Source of the DNA: DATJQF01 sp035505995
GTDB lineage: Bacteria; Bacteroidota; Bacteroidia; Bacteroidales; FEN-979
Length of the DNA stretch: 13,891 bases
Assembly: GCA_035505995.1 (NCBI GenBank)
Contig: DATJQF010000159.1
Span: 1-13,891 of the forward strand
Reading direction: 5' to 3'
Positions 5,971-12,751 of this stretch are shown one piece after another. The translations under genes were made by a program, and so were the position numbers. The notes beneath the pieces are model-generated. The model was given only the letters and a program-made list of their open reading frames with translations. It made no database searches and was not told the DNA's origin. Each line of letters starts with the position of its first letter. Position 1 is the stretch's first letter.

Positions 5971-6924
5971 TCACTTTTTCATGAGGATCGCACCGCTGGA
6001 ATATCCTCCGCCGAACACCGTGATCACGACGACATCGTTCTTTTTAAAACTACGGTAATGCTGGGAAAGCCCGATCAGCGAACTGGCACAGCCGGTGTTC
6101 CCGAGCTTGTCGACGTTGACGATGACCTGTTCCTCCCGGAGATTCATCTCTTTCCTGACATAGTCGATGATCCGCAGGTTTGCCTGGTGGGGCACCAGGT
6201 AAGCCAGGTCCCCGGGTTCCATCTGGTTCTTCCGGAGGATCTGTTCTGTTTCGAGATGCATATATTTGCAGGCGAACAGGAAAACATCCCTTCCGAAAGG
6301 CATCTTGATGCCGCCGTCCCTGGGCCGGAGGTATACGCCGTTAATGCCCTGGCCGGTGCTGCCGAGCCCGGAGGTGTTGACATCGAGGATCTCCAGGTCG
6401 TCGGCCGAGAATCTCTCGCGGGTGATGAACATGGCGGCGGCGCCGTCGCCCCAGAGGAACCCGGAGGCTTTATCCCCTTCGTTGAAATAAGCGGTATTGT
6501 GCTCGGAAGCCACCACCAGCGCTTTGTCGGCCTTCCCCGTCCGGAAGAAGGCATCCACGATCTCCACCGCGTTACATACGGAAGAGCAGGCGGAGCTGAT
6601 CGAAAGAACCTTGGTATCCGGGATCTGGTACTGGTGCTGCACGGCGTGGGCCAGGGTTCCCACGGTGTCGAACGGAGAATAGGTGGCTCCCACGATCAGG
6701 TTCACTTCCCCGACCGGGAAAGGCAGGGAAGGAAGGGCATCCTTAACCGCTTCCAGGGCCATGGTATTGGTATTCTCACGGGAAAGGGCTTTGCGCCGTT
6801 CCAGGATACCGGACCGGCTGACAATATCCTCTTCCGGGATCCCGTACGTGCGCGAGAAGTAGGCATTGGCTACAATATGATGAGGAACATAATGCCCGAT
6901 GCTGTTGATGAACATTCTACCCAT
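5971..6924 (-). CDS. 3-oxoacyl-ACP synthase III-like (FabH-family) condensing enzyme
   Basis: 317 residues, the standard ketoacyl synthase III length. The thiolase-fold catalytic triad is complete: C113 in SISSACSSV, H246 in LVPHQAN, and N276 in KLGNTGCAS. The C-terminal glycine loop FGGGYSSGAIL is also present. KASIII enzymes condense an acyl-CoA or acyl starter with malonyl-ACP, and some relatives instead form esters, head-to-head ketones or quinolones. No other fatty-acid gene (fabD, fabG, acpP, plsX) is nearby. The gene starts 9 bases after the phosphotransferase-like gene, so I favour a specialised pathway over general fatty-acid initiation. ATG 6922-6924 is used; an internal ATG at residue 4 is equally possible, and neither has a Shine-Dalgarno sequence. 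Function by family is firm, but the substrate is unknown. Confidence 0.93.
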   Translation of the reverse strand: MGRMFINSIGHYVPHHIVANAYFSRTYGIPEEDIVSRSGILERRKALSRENTNTMALEAVKDALPSLPFPVGEVNLIVGATYSPFDTVGTLAHAVQHQYQIPDTKVLSISSACSSVCNAVEIVDAFFRTGKADKALVVASEHNTAYFNEGDKASGFLWGDGAAAMFITRERFSADDLEILDVNTSGLGSTGQGINGVYLRPRDGGIKMPFGRDVFLFACKYMHLETEQILRKNQMEPGDLAYLVPHQANLRIIDYVRKEMNLREEQVIVNVDKLGNTGCASSLIGLSQHYRSFKKNDVVVITVFGGGYSSGAILMKK

Positions 6925-6933
6925 GGCGGTCAG

Positions 6934-9333
6934 CTATTTTGGATGATTGACTTTTTCAATGATGCCCCGGTCGGCGTCCAGCAGGATCTCTTCGCCGTCC
7001 CTGAGCAGGTTCCGGGCTCCCTTCACCCCGACAACCGCCGGGATCCCGTATTCCCGGGCCACCACGGCCCCGTGCGACAACGGGCTTCCGATCTCGGTGA
7101 TCAGTCCCGATATGACGCTGAAGTAAGGAGTCCACCCTATATCGGTGAAAGAAGCTACCATGATCTCTCCTTCCTGCAGCCGGTCGGCTTCTTCCAGGGT
7201 ATGGATGATCCGTACCCGGCCGGTGACCGTGCCGCTGCTGACCGGGATCCCGGTCAGTTGTCCATCCTCCGGCATCATCCGGTCCCCGTTCTCGATCGGC
7301 TCGGGGATCCCCCTGCTAACTTCGGGGAACTCCAGCCGGTCGCATTCCGGCAACAGTTCTCTCCGCCGGGAGGCTTTGGCCTTCCAGGCCGGATCCGGCT
7401 CCAGGATCAGCTTGCGGATCTCCGGGTGGGTGAGGAAGTAAATCTGATCGGGGTCATCCAGCAGGTGCTCCTGCACGAGGATCGCGGCAAGCGCCTTATA
7501 ACCCTGGCGGATCCGGTTAAGGATCCTTATCGAATAGGCCTTGGAGATCTCCCTCCGGGCCACGGCTTTCCGGGAAACCGGGATCAGCGCTCTCAGGATC
7601 ATCCTCTTCAGGAAAGGAAGATGATGCAACGCCTTGCGGATCTCCACGGTGGCATCCGGATGAGTATGCAGGATCTTATCCGATTTCACCTTGAGCTGGA
7701 GGATCTGGATCAGGCGGACTGGATTCTCCTCCCAGGGTTTTTCGCGCAGCTCCGATTCCCGCACACACCGGTGGCCGTGTCGTTTCAGGAATTCCAGGAA
7801 TGAGGTCCTGATCGGGTCCGGGGCTTCGTTACGTAGAATTTTAAGCGCTTCTTCCGGGGAGACTCCGGTGAACCGGCCGGCAAAAGCAGGCTCCCCGCGG
7901 ATCTGCCCGGCAAATCTTTCCAGCGATTTGACGGCATCGGCGCTTTCGATCTCGGGGATGTTCAGCAGCAGCTGGGTGGCGATATGATGGTCGGAAGCAT
8001 CCGGAGCCCGCTTGTCTCCCGTCAGGATGCGGATAAATGCCGAATAGAGGGAGCCGGACTGCCCGGAGGTGATCAGGTGATGGGCAAATCCTTCCCGCAG
8101 CCGGGGAAGGGAATGATCCAGCTGATTGTAAAGCTGGTATTGGTCCCCGCCCGGATCGAGATGGAAATCCTTTTCAAGCCGGATCAGCTTTTTCAGGTGA
8201 TATCCCGCCCGGGACGTCAGCCTGACCTGGCGGTAAAAATTCCATACTCTCCGGGGCAGCCGCGACTCGAAGGTCGTATCCATCTCATAGGGCACTTTGC
8301 TGCTCAGGGCGAACTGGACATCCTCGCTTTTATTCAGCCAGATATTCTTCGGATAGTCCATCATATGGCTCATGTTGATGAAGAGCCGGTTATAGAACAT
8401 CTGGATGTACCGGTACCCGGTGCGCTTTGCCATCGGATAAGCGCCGGTCTTGTCGGCCAGCACGCACATGCCATAATCGATCGCTTCGGCGCTTACCGAA
8501 TAGGTGAGCGGGGTGGCTACCCCGGGCATCATCTCGCCGATATTTCCGAGGGTCCAGATGTCGGTACAAGGTTCTTTCACGGTGTCCAGCTCATTCAGAT
8601 GAACCTCGCTGAGGGTGGTCACCGGGCGCACCTGGAGCCAGTTCAGCACCCCATCAGGGTCGATCGCCCATTCCAGGTCCACCGGCACGCGGAACTCCTT
8701 TTCCGCCTTCAGGGTTCCTTCCAGGATCTCGCGGAGCTGTGAGGCGGAGAGAAGCTTCCCGTTGTGTTCCCGGGCTTTCTCCAGATCGGAACCGCTCCGG
8801 AAGATCTCATAGTGATGGGCATCTTTCTTTCCGCTGACCAACTCATCGCAATGCCCGGCTACGGCATTGATCACCATCTTGTCGTGCCGGTTGGTCACCG
8901 GGTTCACGGAGAATACCACCCCGGCTGTCCGGGCATCCACCATGTTCTGCACGATCACCGAGACCCGGAGATCGGCTTCCCCGGTCAGATTCCCGGAATA
9001 GGCCTTCACCCGCTCGGAGTCTGCAGCCTTGATGCATTTAAGGATCGCCTCCCGGACTTCTTCAAAGGAAGAAAGATTCAGGTAGGTCTCAAACTGGCCG
9101 GCAAAAGAGGCCTGGTGCCCGTCTTCACTGACGGCCGAAGACCGTACCGCTTTGGGTCCCGCCCCGAGTGACTGCAGGCACTTCCGGAGAAGATCTTCAT
9201 CGAGCGAGCCGGCATCGGGATGGATCAGCACGAACGCCTCCGGCACCCGCATACCCAGCTCCCGCAGGATCTTCAACCCGCGGGCCTTTCCCCCCGCGGG
9301 CTCGTTCTCTATCTCATCTAAGAACTTAATCAA
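6934..9333 (-). CDS. PEP synthase/rifampicin phosphotransferase-like protein (ATP-grasp + phosphohistidine domain)
   Basis: 799 residues. The N-terminal ATP-grasp domain (about 1-240) has GGKARGL (K16), AVRSSAVSEDG (R64), FAGQFETYLN (E82), VDLEWAID (E221) and LQVRPVTT (Q234, R236), as in the PPDK/PEP-synthase ATP-binding domain. A large middle region (about 250-680) contains RHGHRCVRESELREKPWEE (518-536), a family-type motif. The C-terminal swivelling domain has SPLSHGAVVAREYGIPAVVG, with H754 the expected phosphohistidine. The classical PEP-synthase PEP-binding barrel is absent, so like rifampicin phosphotransferase it probably moves a phosphate from ATP through His to an unknown acceptor. 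The start must be TTG (9331-9333): an in-frame stop lies at 9346-9348 and K16 excludes later ATGs. A 7-codon ORF beginning ATG at 9349 overlaps this start. The next gene follows after 9 bases. Confidence 0.88.
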   Translation of the reverse strand: MIKFLDEIENEPAGGKARGLKILRELGMRVPEAFVLIHPDAGSLDEDLLRKCLQSLGAGPKAVRSSAVSEDGHQASFAGQFETYLNLSSFEEVREAILKCIKAADSERVKAYSGNLTGEADLRVSVIVQNMVDARTAGVVFSVNPVTNRHDKMVINAVAGHCDELVSGKKDAHHYEIFRSGSDLEKAREHNGKLLSASQLREILEGTLKAEKEFRVPVDLEWAIDPDGVLNWLQVRPVTTLSEVHLNELDTVKEPCTDIWTLGNIGEMMPGVATPLTYSVSAEAIDYGMCVLADKTGAYPMAKRTGYRYIQMFYNRLFINMSHMMDYPKNIWLNKSEDVQFALSSKVPYEMDTTFESRLPRRVWNFYRQVRLTSRAGYHLKKLIRLEKDFHLDPGGDQYQLYNQLDHSLPRLREGFAHHLITSGQSGSLYSAFIRILTGDKRAPDASDHHIATQLLLNIPEIESADAVKSLERFAGQIRGEPAFAGRFTGVSPEEALKILRNEAPDPIRTSFLEFLKRHGHRCVRESELREKPWEENPVRLIQILQLKVKSDKILHTHPDATVEIRKALHHLPFLKRMILRALIPVSRKAVARREISKAYSIRILNRIRQGYKALAAILVQEHLLDDPDQIYFLTHPEIRKLILEPDPAWKAKASRRRELLPECDRLEFPEVSRGIPEPIENGDRMMPEDGQLTGIPVSSGTVTGRVRIIHTLEEADRLQEGEIMVASFTDIGWTPYFSVISGLITEIGSPLSHGAVVAREYGIPAVVGVKGARNLLRDGEEILLDADRGIIEKVNHPK

Positions 9334-9371
9334 GGATCTCTTTTTTCATCGAAAAGAACCGGTAATAAGTT

Positions 9372-9414
9372 ACCTGTGACCTGTAACAAGAGTCCCGAAA
9401 CCCGAGACCCGAAA
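9372..9414. repeat. Short 7-bp tandem repeats between two operon genes
   Basis: Two 7-base units (ACCTGTG at 9372-9378, ACCTGTA at 9379-9385) are followed, after a short spacer, by three units (CCCGAAA at 9394-9400, CCCGAGA at 9401-9407, CCCGAAA at 9408-9414). They fall in the 122-base gap between the lipocalin-like gene and the phosphotransferase-like gene, the largest gap in that gene train. Nothing coding is convincing here. Confidence 0.8.
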
Positions 9415-9425
9415 CACGATACGCT

Positions 9426-9449
9426 TGACCCGCAGGGATGTCCGGGTCA
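9426..9449 (-). other. Hairpin just after the lipocalin-like gene
   Basis: TGACCCG (9426-9432) pairs perfectly with CGGGTCA (9443-9449) across a 10-base loop. It begins 6 bases past the stop codon of the minus-strand gene ending at 9456. No U-run follows, so it is not a classical intrinsic terminator. It could stabilise the upstream mRNA segment or partly attenuate the genes below. Confidence 0.4.
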
Positions 9450-9455
9450 GGTTTA

Positions 9456-10463
9456 TCAGAGGGTATATCTGTCGGCATGAAATCCGAATTCAACCATTCC
9501 CAGCCCGTCGGTCCCGTCAAACTTATACGTGCCGATGGCTTCCCGCATCATATACTTCCCATCCATCAGATAGGGGAAATGACCGTTCCTCCGGAATTCG
9601 ATCCGGTGCGTCTTCCCGCTTCGCATTTTTATTTCAAGAGTGCCCTGGTCCGGCAACAGCTTTTCTTTGGAGATGGCTTCCAGGTCGGTGCAATCCACGA
9701 TGGCGTCCACCCGGCCTTCGGGATCGATCACGAATCCGGCCGAAAGCCTGCCCAGGAACAGGTAGCGGATCGTGGTCACCGTCCATTGGTACCCGTTGTC
9801 GGCCAGTCCGCTGATCCAGTAATGCCGGTCCCAGGTAAGCCACGTCCGGGAACCGAAGGTGTGGTCCTTCATGGCCCGGAAATCGAAGGTGTATTTTTTT
9901 CCGTCCAGGACCAGCGTGCCTTTGAGGTTGCCCGTTTGCTCCAGATGGGTCTGCGACAACTCCTGGAGCTTGACAAAGAACTCGCGGCTCCATTTTTCGG
10001 AAGCGATGGCCCCGGCGATCAGGTTCCGGTCGGAGCTGTCGGCGTAATTATAAATCGGATGCTCGCCGGTAAAGACCAGGTCGGCATTGGCCTCGTATTT
10101 TTTTCCTTTCTCATCGGTCAAAGGCCCGTTATAGGTGATCCTCCAGGATTTCCCGACTTCTATGGGCTCCCACTTCAGGTTTCCCATCTGGAATCCCTCG
10201 CCGTCGGGTCCGGGATCTTCCTTCAACCCGATAAAACCTAACCCTTTGATATAGAAATCGAACCAGTATTCGTGCCCGCGGGCCGGATCCCGGAATGCCA
10301 TCCGGGTGATAAAGGCATTGCCGGCCTTGTCGCCCCCGTAGAAGAACGAGCTGTCATTGGGGAATGGAAGCTTCAGGTCCACATGCTTCTGTTCCAGGTA
10401 CTCCACGGGGTACCTCTTCCGCTGGCGGTTCACCAGGATACGGGCGATTATCTTTTTAAACAT
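9456..10463 (-). CDS. Lipocalin-like/hydroxyneurosporene synthase-type domain protein of unknown function
   Basis: 335 residues, with no signal peptide or convincing membrane helix. The N-terminus (1-20) is basic and amphipathic. The rest looks like an all-beta double-barrel protein: DDS/YFYG-type strand SSFFYGGDKAG (38-48), GAIASEKWSREF (151-162), then GTLVLDGKKYTFDFRAMKDHTFGSRTW (182-208) containing the DHTFG signature, and a late DGLGMVEFGF (319-328). The DHS/TxG and GxGxxE pattern recalls the AttH/CrtC and DUF7064-type families found beside lipid and terpenoid genes. This assignment is from memory of motifs and is uncertain. Segments also resemble the N-terminal region of animal 'putative phosphoenolpyruvate synthase' proteins, whose remainder matches the next gene. 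It is first in the five-gene minus-strand train and shares a 137-base AT-rich divergent promoter region with the NmrA-like gene. Confidence 0.7.
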   Translation of the reverse strand: MFKKIIARILVNRQRKRYPVEYLEQKHVDLKLPFPNDSSFFYGGDKAGNAFITRMAFRDPARGHEYWFDFYIKGLGFIGLKEDPGPDGEGFQMGNLKWEPIEVGKSWRITYNGPLTDEKGKKYEANADLVFTGEHPIYNYADSSDRNLIAGAIASEKWSREFFVKLQELSQTHLEQTGNLKGTLVLDGKKYTFDFRAMKDHTFGSRTWLTWDRHYWISGLADNGYQWTVTTIRYLFLGRLSAGFVIDPEGRVDAIVDCTDLEAISKEKLLPDQGTLEIKMRSGKTHRIEFRRNGHFPYLMDGKYMMREAIGTYKFDGTDGLGMVEFGFHADRYTL

Positions 10464-10562
10464 CCAAAAAAGATTAGTGGGCGAATGTAGAAAAAAAACA
10501 TATAACTTGCAGGAAATAACAGGAAAACCGCGAAATATAAGGGTATTGCATATAAATATAAT

Positions 10563-10592
10563 CTTGAATATATAAAAAATATGATATTTTTG
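10563..10592 (+). promoter_or_regulatory. Bacteroidota-type promoter for the NmrA-like gene
   Basis: TATTTTTG at 10585-10592 fits the TAnnTTTG minus-7 consensus exactly. CTTG at 10563-10566 is a three-of-four minus-33 match, with an 18-base spacer, slightly short. The box ends only 8 bases before the ATG at 10601, so the predicted transcript would start at or within about 3 bases of the start codon. On the other strand only imperfect boxes were seen for the divergent gene. Confidence 0.5.
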
Positions 10593-10600
10593 TTTCGTAT

Positions 10601-11512
10601 ATGAAAAGAATATTGATCACTACCGGGAATGGCATGTTCGGAAAAGCGCTGATCCCCGAACTGCTGTCCAGGGAGGCCCTGGTCCGGATCATGGTCCGGG
10701 ACGTAAGCAAATGCAGTATCTCGCATGAGCGGGCCGAGATCGTTACCGGCGACCTGGACCGGCCGGAAACCCTTAAGCCTGTTCTGGAGGGGGTGGACGG
10801 GATATTTTTGTCTTCACCGATGGACAAGAGGATCGGGGAAAGAGAAGGAAGCATGATCCGGCTGGCTAAAGAAGCCGGGGTGAAGCAAATTGCCAAGATC
10901 GGCGGAGCCGTCAAGCATGAGGGGGATGAACTGAGCCGGACTCACGGGGTTGCCCTCGAAATATTGTTCAACTCCGGGATCCCCTGGGTGCTGGTTTCTC
11001 CCAGCTCGGTCATAGAAACCTCGATGCAGGCTTTTGCCGAGTCGATCCGTTACCTGCATGCGATCTACGGATGTTCGGGGCACGGGAAAGTGGGACTGGT
11101 CGCCCTCCGGGACATCGCGAAGGTGTCGGCCCTGGTGCTCACCACCAACGGCCACGACGGAAAGAACTATGAACTTACCGGGCCTGAATCCATCGACCTG
11201 TTTGAAGTGGCGGAAAGATTCACCCGGGTGCTGGGGCAAAAGATCCTGTACCTGGACCTGACCGAAGAGCAATTCACAAAGCTCCTGATCAAATACGATA
11301 AAACGCTGACCCCCGAACGCATCGAAATAGAGACGCTCTGCCATCTGAGAGCCTGGAGGGAAGGGAAAGCGGATCTGGTGACCGGTACCTACCGGAAGCT
11401 GACCGGGGAGAACCCGACCTCGCTGGAAGAATGGATCAACCTGAACCGGGAAACTTTCCTCAAGGGTATGCTGCCTTCCTGGATAGCCGCCCTTATGAGA
11501 TGGGTCAGCTGA
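10601..11512 (+). CDS. NmrA-like NAD(P)-binding protein (atypical short-chain dehydrogenase fold)
   Basis: 303 residues, the usual NmrA-family length. The N-terminal Rossmann strand and turn MKRILITTGNGMFGKALI has glycines 9, 11 and 14 for dinucleotide binding. It is followed by VRIMVRD, where R33 suggests NADP(H) preference, and VTGDLDRPETLKPVLEGVDGIFL (48-70), the typical D-L-D second-strand region. There is no YxxxK catalytic pair, as is normal for NmrA/atypical SDRs, so it may be a redox sensor or a reductase of an unknown substrate. The C-terminal half (AERFTRVLGQKI, TSLEEWINLNRETF) matches the small alpha domain. The ATG at 10601 is required to keep the first beta strand. There is no Shine-Dalgarno sequence and probably almost no leader. 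The 3' end overlaps the convergent transporter gene by 8 bases. Confidence 0.88.
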   Translation: MKRILITTGNGMFGKALIPELLSREALVRIMVRDVSKCSISHERAEIVTGDLDRPETLKPVLEGVDGIFLSSPMDKRIGEREGSMIRLAKEAGVKQIAKIGGAVKHEGDELSRTHGVALEILFNSGIPWVLVSPSSVIETSMQAFAESIRYLHAIYGCSGHGKVGLVALRDIAKVSALVLTTNGHDGKNYELTGPESIDLFEVAERFTRVLGQKILYLDLTEEQFTKLLIKYDKTLTPERIEIETLCHLRAWREGKADLVTGTYRKLTGENPTSLEEWINLNRETFLKGMLPSWIAALMRWVS

Positions 11513-12743
11513 TCTCTTTTTCCCGGTTTCCGGAAAGCAACTGGGATTCCTTCAGCCGGGTGGCAAGGAGAAGCGAAACGATCATCAGGGCCACCAGGAC
11601 CAGCAGGGAAGGGGTCATCGATCCCGTTCCCGGCACTTTAAAGGTGTCCATCCCGATGATGAAAAGAATCCCGGAGATCTGTCCCATCAGGAGGAGGATG
11701 CCGTTGGAAGTCCCTTCGGGCGCCGGATAGGCGATCTCGGCGCCATACTGGAACCCGACGGGACCGGCGCTCAGCAGGAAGAATCCGATCACAAAGGAGG
11801 AGATCAGCAGCATCAGGTAGCCGGTCGAAAAGGTCAGGCCCGCCAGCCCTACCGCCGCAGCGCCCAGCGCAATAAGGATGAACGGGATCCGTCTGCGGTA
11901 GTGGTCCGAAAGCCACGACATGATCACGGCGCCCACCAGTCCTCCCAGGATCATCAGCCCGCCTGCCATTCCTGCCTGGGCAGGGGTAAATCCCCTCGGT
12001 CTGACGATATCCTCGATCCAGGTGGCTACCGCATTGAAAATGCCAAGCCCGATAAAGAAGATCAGCATCAGGATCAGATAATTCTTTTTTTTCAGGATGA
12101 CCCGCAGACCTTCAAGAATGCCAGAGCGCTCTTCATGTCCGGGAGGAGAAGCAGGCGTGGGAGGATGTTCCCGGGCCAGGACGATAAAAACGACGGCTGC
12201 CAGCATGGCCAGGATCCCGTAATAAAGCAGCATCCATTCCATTCCCGAGCCGGCCACCAGCACCGGGGTTACTACCATACCGAGGATGATCCCCAGGTAC
12301 ATGGCGAGCGAACCCAGCCCTGCCGCCGTACCGCGCTCCTTCAGCGGGAACCAGCGGGCAGCCACCATGGTGATGGCATTCAGGATGAAGGGCTGACCGA
12401 TCGCAATCCCGATCTGGGATACCAGCACCCAGGTGAACGACTTCGCCAGCAATCCCCGGAGCAAACCGAAACCTCCCGTCAGCAGTGCTCCCGTCATCAC
12501 GGAGGCCCGGAAGCCCCAGCTGTCGATCACCCAGGAAGCCGGCATTGAGATGAAGATGTACACTACCATGAAGACCATCGAGAGCAGCCCGATGCTCAGG
12601 TCGGATACGTGATAAAAAGCGCTTGCCGTGATGGTCACCGGGGCGAAGGTGATCCACATCATCTGGTTGGCCACTACGGCCAGCATGAAGGCCGCCAGGA
12701 TCACCCAGCGATACCCGTACACTTTAATAGTTTCACTTTCCAT
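11505..12743 (-). CDS. MFS transporter, FLVCR/SLC49-like
   Basis: 412 residues with about 12 hydrophobic segments and a hydrophilic central loop (about 190-222, PPTPASPPGHEE) after helix 6, the classical MFS layout. The motif-A equivalent is VIDSWGFRAS between helices 2 and 3, and SDHYRRR lies in the second half. The signature VGFQYGAEIAYPAPEGTSNG (329-348) closely resembles animal FLVCR proteins (EITYPESEGTSSG type, from memory), which move haem, choline or ethanolamine. The opening YRWVILAAFML and WITFAPV also fit that family. The bacterial substrate is unknown. I use ATG 12741-12743 (MESETIKVYG), 8 bases after the upstream gene's stop; a longer form from 12788 would overlap that gene by 37 bases and add a non-family tail. 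It is probably co-transcribed with the membrane protein upstream. Confidence 0.92.
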   Translation of the reverse strand: MESETIKVYGYRWVILAAFMLAVVANQMMWITFAPVTITASAFYHVSDLSIGLLSMVFMVVYIFISMPASWVIDSWGFRASVMTGALLTGGFGLLRGLLAKSFTWVLVSQIGIAIGQPFILNAITMVAARWFPLKERGTAAGLGSLAMYLGIILGMVVTPVLVAGSGMEWMLLYYGILAMLAAVVFIVLAREHPPTPASPPGHEERSGILEGLRVILKKKNYLILMLIFFIGLGIFNAVATWIEDIVRPRGFTPAQAGMAGGLMILGGLVGAVIMSWLSDHYRRRIPFILIALGAAAVGLAGLTFSTGYLMLLISSFVIGFFLLSAGPVGFQYGAEIAYPAPEGTSNGILLLMGQISGILFIIGMDTFKVPGTGSMTPSLLVLVALMIVSLLLATRLKESQLLSGNREKEIS

Positions 12744-12751
12744 AAGGGGAA

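Noticed and set aside
5959..7803. Very long open frame (614 codons) on the plus strand
   Set aside because: It lies antisense to the KASIII-like and phosphotransferase-like genes, both of which have intact family motifs. Its translation is rich in Arg, Gly, Pro, His and Asp with no recognisable domain. It is a by-product of GC-rich codon use.
7984..8742. 252-codon plus-strand open frame
   Set aside because: Antisense to the middle of the phosphotransferase-like gene; no motif or plausible start context.
9326..9520. 64-codon minus-strand open frame across the operon gap
   Set aside because: It runs through the hairpin and heptamer repeats, overlaps the end of one gene in another frame, and has no domain. 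Only its last seven codons are of interest, as a possible coupling ORF.
10464..10600. Promoter for the divergent lipocalin-like gene
   Set aside because: Only imperfect minus-strand boxes (TATATTTC at 10532-10539 and TACATTCG at 10482-10489) were found, neither with a well-spaced minus-33 element, so no feature is called.
11901..12548. 215-codon plus-strand open frame rich in His, Gln, Asp and Arg
   Set aside because: Antisense to the MFS transporter; its composition reflects the complement of membrane-protein codons.
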